Numbered from the stretch's first letter, positions 25,589-35,349 are shown. The stretch: DNA of 64,000 nucleotides from Poriferisodalis sp964484385 (GCA_964484385.1 CAZAFV010000009.1:1-64000); one strand, 5' to 3'. Notes: generated by a model from the sequence alone, not told the origin. Numbers and translations are program-made.

Positions 25589-27934
25589 TCAGCCGGCGAC
25601 GGGTTCTAGGGCTACCCGGACGTGCTTGTGGTGCGGGGTGAGTGACAGCCAGTCGCGGTCTTCGATGTCGGTGAGCTCGTTGACGGCCACGCCGTGGATC
25701 TTGTGCTCGCCGTCCTCGTCGGGATACTCGGTGCCGAACCCGTGGGGAAGCGTCACGTGGCCGGCCATGACCGTGTCGGTGACCTCCGCAGGTGCTTCGG
25801 CCTCGCCCCGCTTGGAGACGATGCGCACCCGGTCGCCGTCCACCACGCCGAGCGTGGTGGCGTCGTCGGGGTTGATCCGCAGAGAGCCGGCCTTGTCCTT
25901 CTTGCGCCACTCGGGATCACGGATCACGTCGTTGGCGTTGGACGACCGGCGCTCGCCCGCCGAGAGCACGAACGGGAAGCGATCCTGGCCGATGGCCGGT
26001 TCCTCGTCGGCCAGCGACCGAAACTCGTCCTCGAGCTCCTCGATGTACAGGTGGATCTTGCCGTCGGGGTGCGCGATGCGGTCCCACGTCTGGGAGTACT
26101 CGCTGACGCTGTAGATCATTCCCGACGGCGAGTCGACGAGCTTGTCGAACAGGTTGCTGGCCAGCTCCAGCCCCTCACCCTCGACGCCCGCAGCCCGCAC
26201 CTCGTCGGGGTAGCGCATCGAAGCCTGCATCGCAGAGCCGAACATGATCGCCGCCGGCGCCATGTTGCCCAGCGTCGGCCCGAGCGAGTCGTACAGAACG
26301 ACCGGCAGCTTGGCCCCCACATCGGGATCGGAGGTCGACGCCTGCCCGAGCGCCTCGATGAAGGCATCACGACCCTGCTGCGCCGCATCGGCCAGCCCGT
26401 CGGTGCCCGCGGGACGTCCGCCCATCGCGGCCACCAGCCGGCTGTGGATCTCGGCCTCGGGCAGCGACTCGCCCAGTGGCTCGAGGATCGGGTGGCGCAC
26501 CTGGAAGTAGTTCGCAGGCATCTCGCCGGCGAAGAACGTCGCCTCTGGCTTCTCGTACTGCGAGCAGGCCGGCAGTACGTAGTCGGCCGCCCGAGCCGTC
26601 TCGGTCATCGCCACGTCGATCACCACCAGGCACTCCAGCTTGGCGAAGGCCTCGCGGAACCGCTTCGAGTCGGGCAGCGTGTGCAGCGGGTTCGCCGACT
26701 CCACGATCATCCCCCGGAAGCGGTTCGGATGATCGGTGTCGATGCAGTCGGGGATGGCCGCGCAGGCGACGAGGCCCGAGAGCATGGCGTTGCCGGTGAC
26801 GGGGTCGGTCTCGCCCTCGCCAGAGTGGCCGCAGATCGGAGCAAGGCGCAGCGGCAGGTTCATGCCCCCCGGCTTGGCGAAGTTGCCGGTCACCAGGTAC
26901 AGCAGCCGCTGCAGCCAGCTGTTCAGCGTGGAGTGGGGCGCCATCTCGATGCCGAGGTCTTCCTCGGTGGACAGCGACTTCGCCGTGCCCATCGTGCGTG
27001 CGGCGGCACGCAGCTCAGCTTCGTCGATGCTGCACTTGCGAGCGCAGTCGGCGATGTCGGCGCTCGAGATCAGGTCGCGCAGCTCATCCCAGCCGGTGCA
27101 CTGCTCCGCGAGGAACTGCTCGTCGGTCAGCCCCTCCTCGACCATGATCGCCAGCAGCGCCGCCAAGGCCCACGCATCGGTGCCGGGGCGCACCCGCAGG
27201 TGATGATCGGCCATCGCCGCCGTCTCGGACACCCTCGGGTCCATCACCACGAGCGTGCGCTCGTCGTCGTTGCGGATCTTGTTGAGCTCGTTGCGCGACT
27301 CGGGGAAACCATGGCTCTGCCAGGGGTTCTTGCCGATGAACACCGCGCAGTCGGTGTGCTCGAAGTCGCCCATGGCGCCGAGGTTCTGCCTGCCGAACAT
27401 CTTGCCCTGCGCCCAGAACATGCCGGTCTTCTCCTGCGCCAGCGCATTCGAGCGGTACTTGACGCCCAGGGTCTGCAGCACGCCACGCGCATAGGCACCG
27501 GGGAAATGGTTGCCCTGCCCGCCGCCGCCGTAGTACAGGATCTTGTCGCCGCCGACCGAGTCACGGATGCCGGTCAGGCGCTCGGCGACCTCGGCGATCG
27601 CAACGTCCCACGACACCGCTTCGAGGGTGCCGTCCTTCTTGCGACGCAGCGGGCTGCTGATGCGGTCGCGCCCGTTCTGGTAGTAGTCGATCCGCAGGGC
27701 CTTCTCGCAGGTGTAGCCCTTCGAGGCGGGGTGCTCCTTGTCGCCGCGCACTCGCGTGATCTTGCGACCATCCAGACGCACCTCGATGCCGCAGTTGTTG
27801 GAACACAGCACGCAGGCGGTCTTGTGCCAGACCTTGGTGGGGTCTTCTTCGGCACCGTTCGACGTGGCAGTTTCTGCTTGTGTGCCAGCGCGCTTGGCGC
27901 GGAGCGCGGCGAGTCGGGCGTTGGCATCGGACAT
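25589..27934 (-). CDS. Molybdopterin-dependent oxidoreductase (formate dehydrogenase / BisC superfamily)
   Basis: A 781-residue molybdopterin oxidoreductase. The N-terminal [4Fe-4S] cluster motif is CVLCSNNC (residues 41-48) with the fourth Cys in KGYTCEKAL. The molybdopterin domain begins RRKKDGTLEAVSWDVAIAEV. The C-terminal dinucleotide-binding domain contains LRINPDDATTLGVVDGDRVR and GHVTLPHGFGTEYPDEDG. No twin-arginine signal is seen, so it is probably cytoplasmic. The position that normally gives the Mo ligand (Cys, Sec or Ser) reads SNALAQEKTGMFW, without any of these. The substrate is unknown. It diverges from a small ferredoxin gene, a possible electron partner. Confidence 0.82.
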   Translation of the reverse strand: MSDANARLAALRAKRAGTQAETATSNGAEEDPTKVWHKTACVLCSNNCGIEVRLDGRKITRVRGDKEHPASKGYTCEKALRIDYYQNGRDRISSPLRRKKDGTLEAVSWDVAIAEVAERLTGIRDSVGGDKILYYGGGGQGNHFPGAYARGVLQTLGVKYRSNALAQEKTGMFWAQGKMFGRQNLGAMGDFEHTDCAVFIGKNPWQSHGFPESRNELNKIRNDDERTLVVMDPRVSETAAMADHHLRVRPGTDAWALAALLAIMVEEGLTDEQFLAEQCTGWDELRDLISSADIADCARKCSIDEAELRAAARTMGTAKSLSTEEDLGIEMAPHSTLNSWLQRLLYLVTGNFAKPGGMNLPLRLAPICGHSGEGETDPVTGNAMLSGLVACAAIPDCIDTDHPNRFRGMIVESANPLHTLPDSKRFREAFAKLECLVVIDVAMTETARAADYVLPACSQYEKPEATFFAGEMPANYFQVRHPILEPLGESLPEAEIHSRLVAAMGGRPAGTDGLADAAQQGRDAFIEALGQASTSDPDVGAKLPVVLYDSLGPTLGNMAPAAIMFGSAMQASMRYPDEVRAAGVEGEGLELASNLFDKLVDSPSGMIYSVSEYSQTWDRIAHPDGKIHLYIEELEDEFRSLADEEPAIGQDRFPFVLSAGERRSSNANDVIRDPEWRKKDKAGSLRINPDDATTLGVVDGDRVRIVSKRGEAEAPAEVTDTVMAGHVTLPHGFGTEYPDEDGEHKIHGVAVNELTDIEDRDWLSLTPHHKHVRVALEPVAG

Positions 27935-28119
27935 GGTGTTTCCTCGGCGACAGGAGGCGTGGACACGACAAGGCTACGGCGCAGCAGGGTCCGCTGCCGG
28001 ACTTGCAATGACACCTTGCTCGCCGGGCCAAGCGCACATCCGCGCTAGCTTCAGGCCATCTGGGGCACCGCCGCGCCCCGCCGATGCTCGGCCCCAGCGG
28101 CCTGCAGGAAGGAACACTC

Positions 28120-28314
28120 GTGCGGATCAGTGTGGATGCCGACAAGTGCCAAGGTCACAACCGCTGCTACTCGCTCGCGCCGGAGCTGTTCGACGTCGAC
28201 GACTACGGCTACGCCACTGCGGCCGGCGACGGCGAGGTGCCCGCAGGCATGGAAGACAAGGCTCGTCTGGCTGCGGCGAACTGCCCCGAATACGCGGTAT
28301 TGATCGAGGAATAA
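28120..28314 (+). CDS. Small ferredoxin (3Fe-4S type)
   Basis: A 64-residue acidic ferredoxin with cluster cysteines in DKCQGHNRCYSLAPELF and the C-terminal AANCPEYAVLIEE. The pattern Cys-x5-Cys with a distal CP matches the single-cluster ferredoxins that serve actinobacterial cytochromes P450 and oxygenases. The GTG start is supported by a strong AGGAAGGA ribosome site at 28106-28113. It diverges from the molybdopterin oxidoreductase. No P450 gene is present in the window. Confidence 0.85.
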   Translation: MRISVDADKCQGHNRCYSLAPELFDVDDYGYATAAGDGEVPAGMEDKARLAAANCPEYAVLIEE

Positions 28315-28350
28315 CCCCGCCGACGCGCCCCGTGCGCGGCGGCACGTACC

Positions 28351-29238
28351 TCAGCGCCGCTTCAGCTCGAGCTTGTCGCGGACTTCTTCGGGGCCGATGA
28401 CCCGGTAGTTCATGGCCTCAAGGATCTGCTTCGCCCGGGCAGTCAGATCAGCGTTCGTCGCCAGCCGCCCGCGTTCGAGGTACAGGTTGTCCTCGAGCCC
28501 GACCCGGACGTTGCCGCCTGCCACCGCTGCCAGGGCCACATACGGAAGCTGGTCGCGTCCCAGTGCGAACGCCGAGAACGTCCAGTCGTCGGGCACGTTG
28601 TTGACCATCGCCATGAACGTGTTCAGGTCCGGCGGCGCGCCCCAGCGGATGCCCATGCACAGCTGCACCATGACCGGTGCTCCGATGACTCCGGCTTCGA
28701 CCAGCGCTCTGGCCTCCCAGAGCTGGCCGGTGTCGAAGGCCTCGATCTCAGGGCGCACGCCGAGCGCCTGGATCTGGCGGGCCATCTCCATGAGCGTGTC
28801 GTGCGTGTTGGTGGCCACATAGTTGCCTTCGCCGAAGTTCATCGTGCCGCAGTCGAGCGTGCAGATCTCCGGCAGCAGCTCGCGAACGTGGGCGAGACGC
28901 TCGGTGGCGCCTGCCATGTCGGATCGCACCGGGTCAGGCGGCAGCGGCTGCTCCACTGACCCGATCACGAAGTCGCCGCCCATGCCGGCTGTGAGGTTCA
29001 GCACGACATCTGTGCTCGATGCCCGCACGCGCTCCACCACCTCGCGGTAACAGTCGACGTCGCGGCCTGCGTCGCCGGTGATCGGGTCGCGCACGTGCAC
29101 ATGGCAGATCGCAGCGCCTGCCTGGGCAGCGTCGATCACGTTCTGGGCGATGTCGGCAGGCGTGTATGGCACCTTGTCGGACTTGCCGACAGTGTCACCA
29201 GCACCGCTCACAGCACAGGTGATGAAGACGTCAGGCAT
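28351..29238 (-). CDS. 3-keto-5-aminohexanoate cleavage-type enzyme (BKACE, DUF849)
   Basis: A 295-residue TIM-barrel enzyme of the beta-keto acid cleavage family. The zinc-binding motif is AAICHVHVRDPITGD near residue 45, followed by NLTAGMGGDFVIG and the LDCGTMNFG segment. BKACE enzymes condense a beta-keto acid with acetyl-CoA to give a CoA ester and acetoacetate. The substrate varies widely across the family and cannot be named. The MPDVFITCAVSG start fits the family; an in-frame ATG five codons earlier is also possible. It follows the CoxL-like gene by 39 nt on the same strand. Confidence 0.85.
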   Translation of the reverse strand: MPDVFITCAVSGAGDTVGKSDKVPYTPADIAQNVIDAAQAGAAICHVHVRDPITGDAGRDVDCYREVVERVRASSTDVVLNLTAGMGGDFVIGSVEQPLPPDPVRSDMAGATERLAHVRELLPEICTLDCGTMNFGEGNYVATNTHDTLMEMARQIQALGVRPEIEAFDTGQLWEARALVEAGVIGAPVMVQLCMGIRWGAPPDLNTFMAMVNNVPDDWTFSAFALGRDQLPYVALAAVAGGNVRVGLEDNLYLERGRLATNADLTARAKQILEAMNYRVIGPEEVRDKLELKRR

Positions 29239-29277
29239 CGCAAATTGTCTCACAGCCCGCCCGGCTGACCGGCCTGC

Positions 29278-31716
29278 TCAGATGCCTTCGGCCGCCGCGA
29301 GACCGTCCGGGTCGACTTCCTGCCCGGCCGCCATGGTGGCGAAGATTTCGGGCGGCTCGCGCCACGAATCCATAGGGCTGCCGGCTCTGGCCGCCTCGAT
29401 TGCCTCCCACACACGCTGGGGGCTCATCGGCATGTCGATATGCCGGACGCCGAGATGCGCCACGGCATCGATGACGGCATTCTGCAGCGCAGGGGTCGAC
29501 CCGATCGTGCTGGCCTCGCCGATGCCTTTCGCTCCCAGCGGGTTGAGCGGCGAGGGCGTCTGGGTGCTGTGCACCTCGAAGCTGGGGAACTCGGCCGCCG
29601 ACGGGAACAGGTAGGTCATCAGCGTGCCGGTCTGCGGATTGCCGTCGGCGTCGAACACCACTTCCTCGTACAGCGTCTGCGCAGCGCCCTGAGCGATGCC
29701 GCCGTGCTGCTGGCCGGCAAGCAGCAGCGGGTTGATCACCGTGCCGGCGTCGTCGACCGCGATGTGGCGCAGGTAGTGGATTTCGCCCGTGTCGGTGTCG
29801 ACCTCCACCACCGCGATGTGCGCGCCGAAGGGGAAGCTGGCCTCGCCCTGGTCGAAGTCGAGCTGCGCTGCGAGGCCCGGGTCGATGGGCTCGCCCCGTT
29901 CGGCCGCAGTGGTCTCGGCTTCGGTCGGGTCGCCGAGCAGCCCGTCCGGGGCATCGTCGACCGCCGTGGCCAGCTGTGCCCAGTCGACGGATCGGGCCGG
30001 CACGCCGGCCACGCTGAACGTGCCCACCGCGGCATCGAGCACGATGTCGTCGACGCTGGCCTCGAGCAGGTGCGCCGCGAGCCGCTGAGCCCGATCGATG
30101 AGCACGTCGGTGGCGTTGGCAACGGCCGAGCCGCCCACCTGAACCGACCGAGAGCCGCCGGTGCCGCCGCCGCGGGGCACGAGATCGGTGTCGGACTGGA
30201 TGAAGCCGATGCGCTCCACATCGATGCCGGTGCGGGCCGACACGATCTGGGCGAACGTCGTGTGATGGCCCTGCCCGTGTGAGCTGGTGCCGACGCGGAT
30301 GGTGGCACCGCCGTCGGGTTCGATGCGCACCGCCGCGAACTCGCTGGTCAGACCGCCGGCAGTGATCTCGACGAAGCTGGCGATGCCGATGCCGAGCTGG
30401 CGCACGTCGCCGCGCTCGCGCCGGGCGCGCTGTTCGGCCCGCAGATCGTCGTAGCCGGCGAGCTCGACGGCACGCCGCAGGGGCAGGGCGTAATCGCCGC
30501 TGTCATAGGTGACGCCGGTGAGCGTGTCGAAGGGGAAGGCGTCGGGCGAGATGAAGTTGCGCAGCCGGATCTCGATGGGATCGATGCCGGTCTCGATGGC
30601 GGCCTGATCGACCAGCCGTTCGAGCAGCGCAGCCGCCTCGGGCCGCCCGGCGCCCCGGTATGCGCCGGTGGGCGTGGTGTTGGTGACTGCCGTGGCCACG
30701 TCGAACCGGATGGACGGAAAGGCATACGTGCCGTTGGACATGCGCTTGGTGCCTGCCGGCAGCATCGTTCCGATGTTGGGGTAGGCGCCGGTGTCGCCCA
30801 CCAGGCGCACCCGCAGCCCAGTGAACGTGCCGTCGTCCCGCACGCCGAGCTCGGCGTACTGCACTTGCGCACGGCTGTGCGCAAGCGTCGTCATGTCCTC
30901 GCTGCGTCCCGGCGTCCAGGTGATCGGCCGGCCCAGCCGATCCGCCAGCGCCGCCACCACCGTGTGCTCGTGATACAGGCCGGCCTTGGCGCCGAAGCCG
31001 CCGCCGACGTGCGGGGCGATGACGCGCAGCCGCCCGGCGTCCCAGCCGAGCGCGCCGGCGAGCTGCATCTTCGTGAGGTGCGGCATCTGCGTGGCGCAGT
31101 ACACGGTCATCCGGCCGTCATCGCCGGGCACGGCGGCGCACGAGTTCGGCTCGAGCGGCACCGCTGCGATCTTCTGGTTCACGTAGCGGCCCCGCACAAC
31201 GTGGGCGGCGCCGTCGAGCGGATCGGTGCCGGGCGGGTCGGTGATCTCTGTGGCCACGTTGTTGGGCCGCTCGTCGAAGAGTGCGGGCGCGCCAGGGGTC
31301 AGCGCCGCCTCGGCATCGGGCGCTGCGGGCAGCGGTTCGTAGTCGACGGCAACCAGCTCGGCGGCATCGACTGCTTGCACCAGGGTGTCGGCCACCACGA
31401 CGGCGACCGCTTCGCCTACGAAGCGCACCTTGCCGACCGCCAGCGGGGGACGGGCGAACTCGTCGGCCACAGCGACGAAGCCATGGTGCGGCGCCACGCC
31501 GAGCCCCGCTGCGGTGAGCACCTCGATCACGCCCGGTGCCTGTTGTGCCTCGCCGGTGTCGATGCCCTCGATGCGCGCATGGGCCACGGGGGAGCGGACG
31601 AACACCGCGTGACACATACCGACCGCCGAGTGGTCGTACACGTAGCGACCCCCAGCGGTAAGCAGCTCGGGGTCTTCGCTGCGTCGGACTTCGTTGCCCA
31701 GGATCGATCCGGCCAT
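29278..31716 (-). CDS. Xanthine dehydrogenase-family molybdenum hydroxylase, large subunit (form II CoxL-like)
   Basis: An 812-residue Mo-binding subunit. The start GSILGNEVRRSEDPELLTAG is typical of CoxL/XdhB proteins. The active-site loop reads TGAYRGAGRPEAAALLERL, the AYRGAGR form of form II CoxL-like proteins, not the AYxCSFR of true CO dehydrogenase. Mo-pterin contacts such as PHVGGGFGAKAGLYHEH and SSHGQGHHTTFAQI are present. CO oxidation is therefore unlikely and an organic or aldehyde substrate is more plausible. The medium (FAD) and small (2Fe-2S) subunits are not adjacent; BKACE follows instead. Confidence 0.87.
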   Translation of the reverse strand: MAGSILGNEVRRSEDPELLTAGGRYVYDHSAVGMCHAVFVRSPVAHARIEGIDTGEAQQAPGVIEVLTAAGLGVAPHHGFVAVADEFARPPLAVGKVRFVGEAVAVVVADTLVQAVDAAELVAVDYEPLPAAPDAEAALTPGAPALFDERPNNVATEITDPPGTDPLDGAAHVVRGRYVNQKIAAVPLEPNSCAAVPGDDGRMTVYCATQMPHLTKMQLAGALGWDAGRLRVIAPHVGGGFGAKAGLYHEHTVVAALADRLGRPITWTPGRSEDMTTLAHSRAQVQYAELGVRDDGTFTGLRVRLVGDTGAYPNIGTMLPAGTKRMSNGTYAFPSIRFDVATAVTNTTPTGAYRGAGRPEAAALLERLVDQAAIETGIDPIEIRLRNFISPDAFPFDTLTGVTYDSGDYALPLRRAVELAGYDDLRAEQRARRERGDVRQLGIGIASFVEITAGGLTSEFAAVRIEPDGGATIRVGTSSHGQGHHTTFAQIVSARTGIDVERIGFIQSDTDLVPRGGGTGGSRSVQVGGSAVANATDVLIDRAQRLAAHLLEASVDDIVLDAAVGTFSVAGVPARSVDWAQLATAVDDAPDGLLGDPTEAETTAAERGEPIDPGLAAQLDFDQGEASFPFGAHIAVVEVDTDTGEIHYLRHIAVDDAGTVINPLLLAGQQHGGIAQGAAQTLYEEVVFDADGNPQTGTLMTYLFPSAAEFPSFEVHSTQTPSPLNPLGAKGIGEASTIGSTPALQNAVIDAVAHLGVRHIDMPMSPQRVWEAIEAARAGSPMDSWREPPEIFATMAAGQEVDPDGLAAAEGI

Positions 31717-31771
31717 GGGCGGCGAGGCTAGCGACGGGCCGCTGCGCCATCCGGCTCGTTACGCTGCCGCC

Positions 31772-32581
31772 GTGACCGGCGGCGACGTGTACACCCACGG
31801 CCATCAGCCTGCGGTGGTGGCCCAGCACGCGCGGCGTACCGCTGAGGACTGTGCGGCGTTCGCACGGCACGTGATCGAGCCCGGCGCCCGGATCCTCGAT
31901 GTCGGCTGCGGACCGGCGTCGATCACCGTCGGCCTCGCCCGCTGGGCGGAACGAGGTCACGTCACCGGCATCGAAGTCACCGATGAGATCCTGGCCACAG
32001 CCGCAGCCACGGTTGCCGAAGCCGGCGTCGACAACGTGACGCTGGCCAACGAGTCGGTGTACGAGCTGCCCTATGACGACGGCACGTTCGACGTGGCGTA
32101 CGCGCATCAGGTCTGCCAGCACCTGTCCGACCCCGTGGCGGCGATCTCGGAGATGGCCCGGGTGGTGCGCGCCGGTGGCTGGGTGGCCGTGCGCGACTCC
32201 GACTACTCGACGATGCGGGGCTACCCCTCGAGCACCGAGATCACCCGCTGGCGAGAGGTGTACCGGCAGGTCTGCCGCCACAACGACGCCGAGCCCGATG
32301 CCGGCCGCCACATGTATGCGTGGTTCCGTGCTGCCGGGCTGCCCGATGTGCAGATGTCGGCGTCGGTGTGGCAGTTCTGGACTCCCGAGACGCGCCGCAA
32401 CTGGGGCTACTCGTGGGCGGATCGCTGCCTGCACACCAGCTTCGCCCGCCAAGCCGTCGAATACGGCTACGCCACATCAGACGAGATGGAACAGATCGCC
32501 GCCGGTTGGCGAGCATGGGCCGACGATCCCGACGGCTATTTCCACTTCATTCACAGCGAGGCGCTCGCGCAGGTCACCTGA
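31772..32581 (+). CDS. SAM-dependent class I methyltransferase
   Basis: A 269-residue methyltransferase. SAM motif I is ARILDVGCGPASITVGLARW near residue 45. The acidic motif II is GIEVTDEI. Motif post-II is YDDGTFDVAYAHQVCQHLSD and motif III is RAGGWVAVRDSDYS. It resembles UbiE/Menaquinone-type small-molecule methyltransferases, substrate unknown. The GTG at 31772 is chosen because the longer frame overlaps the divergent CoxL-like gene. Its last 8 bp overlap the convergent sugar kinase gene. Confidence 0.83.
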   Translation: MTGGDVYTHGHQPAVVAQHARRTAEDCAAFARHVIEPGARILDVGCGPASITVGLARWAERGHVTGIEVTDEILATAAATVAEAGVDNVTLANESVYELPYDDGTFDVAYAHQVCQHLSDPVAAISEMARVVRAGGWVAVRDSDYSTMRGYPSSTEITRWREVYRQVCRHNDAEPDAGRHMYAWFRAAGLPDVQMSASVWQFWTPETRRNWGYSWADRCLHTSFARQAVEYGYATSDEMEQIAAGWRAWADDPDGYFHFIHSEALAQVT

Positions 32582-33527
32582 GCTCGCAGCACTTTGCCCG
32601 CTGGGTGCCCCGTTCGTCTTCCTTGAATGCCATGTCCAGACCGCGGGCATCGGGTGGGTCTGCGCCTGGACGGGTGCAGGTGATTGCCGCTGCCATCGAC
32701 GCGCGCTCTGCGATGGCTCGCCACTGCTGCAAGTCGAGCGCGGCGAAGGCAGCGCGGTCGGCGCCGTGCAGCTCCCACAGCGAGGCAAGCACTGAGCCCA
32801 CGAACGCATCGCCGGCGCCCACCGTGTCGACGACGTCGACCGGCGGGGCAGTCACATCGAGCTGGCCTTCGGCTGTGTACACGGTGACGCCCCGTGCACC
32901 GCGGGTGACGATCACGGTCGTGACCCGGCCGGCAAGCAGTTCTGCGGCGCAGTCGTCGGCGGCACGCCCGGGCCAGATCCACGCCAGGTCCTCATCGGAG
33001 GCCCGGAAGAGGTCGCAGACACTCAACCAGCGCTTGTGAAAGCGATCCCACCGGCGGCGATCCTCGACGATCGCGGGTCGGACATTGGGGTCGAGCGAGA
33101 CGAGGCCGTCGTGACGCTCGGCAAGCGAAGCCAGCACATCGGCGGTGCGCCCGCGGAACATGCCGAGCGTGCCGCCGTGCAGGATGTGAGGCCCGTGGCC
33201 GAGGGCGGTGAGGTCGGCCGCTGCCAAGGCCGTGTCGGCTGTGTCGTCTCCTTCGAAACGGAACGACGGGTGCGGCGCCAAGCTGATGATCGCCTTCGCT
33301 GTGGGCTCTGCGCCTCGCTCGCACGCCCGCAGGTCGACACCGCTGCGCCGCAGGTGGCGCCAGATGAGCTGGCCGGCCTCATCGGTGGACACCCGTCCCA
33401 CGAACGCGCTCGGTGCCCCCAGTCGAGCAGCGGCGATGGCGGCGTTCATTGGCCCTCCGCCGGGCACCGCACGCGATTCATCTCCGTCGAGCATGTCGAC
33501 CAGCGCCTCGCCGCAGCAGACGATCAT
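32574..33527 (-). CDS. PfkB-family carbohydrate kinase (fructokinase-like)
   Basis: A 317-residue ribokinase-fold kinase. The start MIVCCGEALVDMLDG and the N-terminal PGGGPMNAAIAAARLGAPSAF correspond to the sugar-binding region. The catalytic DTVGAGDAFVGSVLASL motif near residue 250 contains the anion hole and the base aspartate. Family members phosphorylate fructose, ribose, 2-keto-3-deoxygluconate or nucleosides; this one looks most like bacterial fructokinases. It overlaps the convergent methyltransferase tail by 8 bp. Confidence 0.87.
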   Translation of the reverse strand: MIVCCGEALVDMLDGDESRAVPGGGPMNAAIAAARLGAPSAFVGRVSTDEAGQLIWRHLRRSGVDLRACERGAEPTAKAIISLAPHPSFRFEGDDTADTALAAADLTALGHGPHILHGGTLGMFRGRTADVLASLAERHDGLVSLDPNVRPAIVEDRRRWDRFHKRWLSVCDLFRASDEDLAWIWPGRAADDCAAELLAGRVTTVIVTRGARGVTVYTAEGQLDVTAPPVDVVDTVGAGDAFVGSVLASLWELHGADRAAFAALDLQQWRAIAERASMAAAITCTRPGADPPDARGLDMAFKEDERGTQRAKCCELR

Positions 33528-33705
33528 CCGGCTGCCCTCATCGCGCTGCACTCACCGTGCCGTCGCCCTCGTGCCGCGTTCCCTGCGTCGCAATCGCTGT
33601 GCCGTAGCCGCCGTGTGCCGTCATGCCAACGCCTCCACTACGGCAGTCTCGCCCGCGGGCGCAGCCAGATGACGACTCGGCGCTGCGCCCGCAAGACTGT
33701 CGGCC

Positions 33706-35316
33706 ATGTCTGCTGCGACGCCGGTTGCCGTTCCCGACAACTACCCCGATCTCGTCGACCGGGCGGCCCGACTGTTCGGCGACGCCGAGGCAGTCCGCGA
33801 CGGCGATATGTCGATGACGTTCGCAGAGCTGTCGGACCGCACCGACCAATGTGCAGCGGCACTCGTGGCAAGCGGTCTCCGATCCGGCGATGCGGTCGGG
33901 TTGTGGGCGCCCAACGCCTGGGAGTGGGTGGTCGCAGCCATGGGCACGCTGCGTGCCGGCGGTGTCATCGTGCCGGTCAACACCCGCTTCCGGGGCCGCG
34001 AGGCTGCATATGTGCTGTCGCGGGCGAGGGTCAAGCTGCTGTTCACCGTGGTCGGGTTCCTCGGGTACGACTACGTGGCCGACCTCAAGGCTGCCGCCTC
34101 AGACGGTCACACCATTGATTCGCTCGAACGCACGGTGATCCTGCGCGGCGACACGCCGCCGGGCACCACCTCGTTCGACGAGTTCGTGGCCACAGCGACC
34201 CCCGAGGGCTTCGCAGAAGCCGCCGGGCGCGCGGCCGCCGCCACGGGCGACGACCTCGGTCTGGTGATGTTCACCTCGGGCACGACCGGGCTGCCCAAGG
34301 GCGTCATGATCCGACCGGCGTCGATCATCCGCAGCTTCAGCCAGTACGCCGACGAGCTGGGCATGCGCGCTGGCGACCGGATGCTGGTGATCAACCCGTT
34401 CTTTCACGCTTTCGGATTCTGCGGCTCGATTACGCCGTGCATCGTGAAGGGGGCCACGATCCTGCCCCACCCCGTGTTCGAGGTTGAGGCTGTCCTCGAG
34501 CGGATCCAGTCCGAACGGGTGACTGTGCTGCCGGGCCCGCCTGCGATCTTCCAGTCGATGGTCAACTTCGCCGGGCTTGACCGGTACGACACTTCCAGCC
34601 TGCGCTCGGCGATCACCGGAGCGGCGGCGATCCCCGTGGAGACCGTGGTGGCGATGCGCGAACGGCTCGGTTTCGAGACGGTCATCACGGCGTTCGGCAT
34701 GACCGAGACGCACGGTCTGGCCACGATCTGCTCGGCAGGCGACCCGCCGGAGCTGGTGGCCTCCACGAGCGGGAAGGCGCTGGCAGGCATCGAGCTGCGT
34801 GTGGTCGATGACGACGGTCACGACGTGCCTGCTGGCGAGCCTGGGGAACTGCTGGTGCGCGGTTACTGCGTCACCACCGGCTACCTCGACGATCCAGAGC
34901 AGACCGCCAAGACCATCGACGCCGACGGCTGGCTGCACACTGGCGACATCTGCGTGATGAACGAGCTCGGCTATATCGACATCACCGACCGCAAGAAGGA
35001 CATGTACATCAACGGCGGCTTCAACGTGTACCCCGCCGAGGTGGAGAACGTGATGTCCGAGCATCCCCAGATCGGCCAGGTGGCGGTCATCGGCGTGCCC
35101 GACGAGCGGCTGGGAGAGGTCGGCGCTGCATTCGTGGTGCCTTCGCCGGCTGGTGCGCCCGAAGCCGATGCGCTGCGGGCCTGGTGCCGCGAGCAGATGG
35201 CCAACTACAAGGTGCCCCGCCATTTCTGGAATGTGGAGGCGCTGCCGCTGAATCCGTCGAACAAGGTGCTCAAGACCGACCTGCGCGAGCTGGCCGCCGA
35301 ACGTCTCGGCGGCTGA
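33706..35316 (+). CDS. FadD3-like acyl-CoA ligase
   Basis: A 536-residue ANL ligase. The P-loop is LVMFTSGTTGLPKGVMIRP, the adenylation motif is GWLHTGDICVMNELGYIDIT, the hinge is DRKKDMYINGGFNVYPAEVE and the C-terminal lysine lies in NPSNKVLKTDLRE. The hinge and SFSQYADELGMRAGDRMLVI stretch are close to the FadD3 group, which activates the steroid-derived HIP acid, and to related ligases of fatty or terpenoid acids. The specific substrate is inferred weakly. It diverges from the sugar kinase across about 180 bp. Confidence 0.87.
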   Translation: MSAATPVAVPDNYPDLVDRAARLFGDAEAVRDGDMSMTFAELSDRTDQCAAALVASGLRSGDAVGLWAPNAWEWVVAAMGTLRAGGVIVPVNTRFRGREAAYVLSRARVKLLFTVVGFLGYDYVADLKAAASDGHTIDSLERTVILRGDTPPGTTSFDEFVATATPEGFAEAAGRAAAATGDDLGLVMFTSGTTGLPKGVMIRPASIIRSFSQYADELGMRAGDRMLVINPFFHAFGFCGSITPCIVKGATILPHPVFEVEAVLERIQSERVTVLPGPPAIFQSMVNFAGLDRYDTSSLRSAITGAAAIPVETVVAMRERLGFETVITAFGMTETHGLATICSAGDPPELVASTSGKALAGIELRVVDDDGHDVPAGEPGELLVRGYCVTTGYLDDPEQTAKTIDADGWLHTGDICVMNELGYIDITDRKKDMYINGGFNVYPAEVENVMSEHPQIGQVAVIGVPDERLGEVGAAFVVPSPAGAPEADALRAWCREQMANYKVPRHFWNVEALPLNPSNKVLKTDLRELAAERLGG

Positions 35317-35349
35317 CCGCTGCCGGCCCCGAGCGCGGGCGCGGCGGCG

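Noticed and set aside
25694..28048. A 784-codon plus-strand frame opposite the molybdopterin oxidoreductase
   Set aside because: Same reason: it is an antisense shadow of an intact conserved gene and contains no family motif.
29278..31716. Annotation as aerobic carbon monoxide dehydrogenase
   Set aside because: The active-site loop is AYRGAGR (form II), not AYxCSFR, and the partner subunits are absent.
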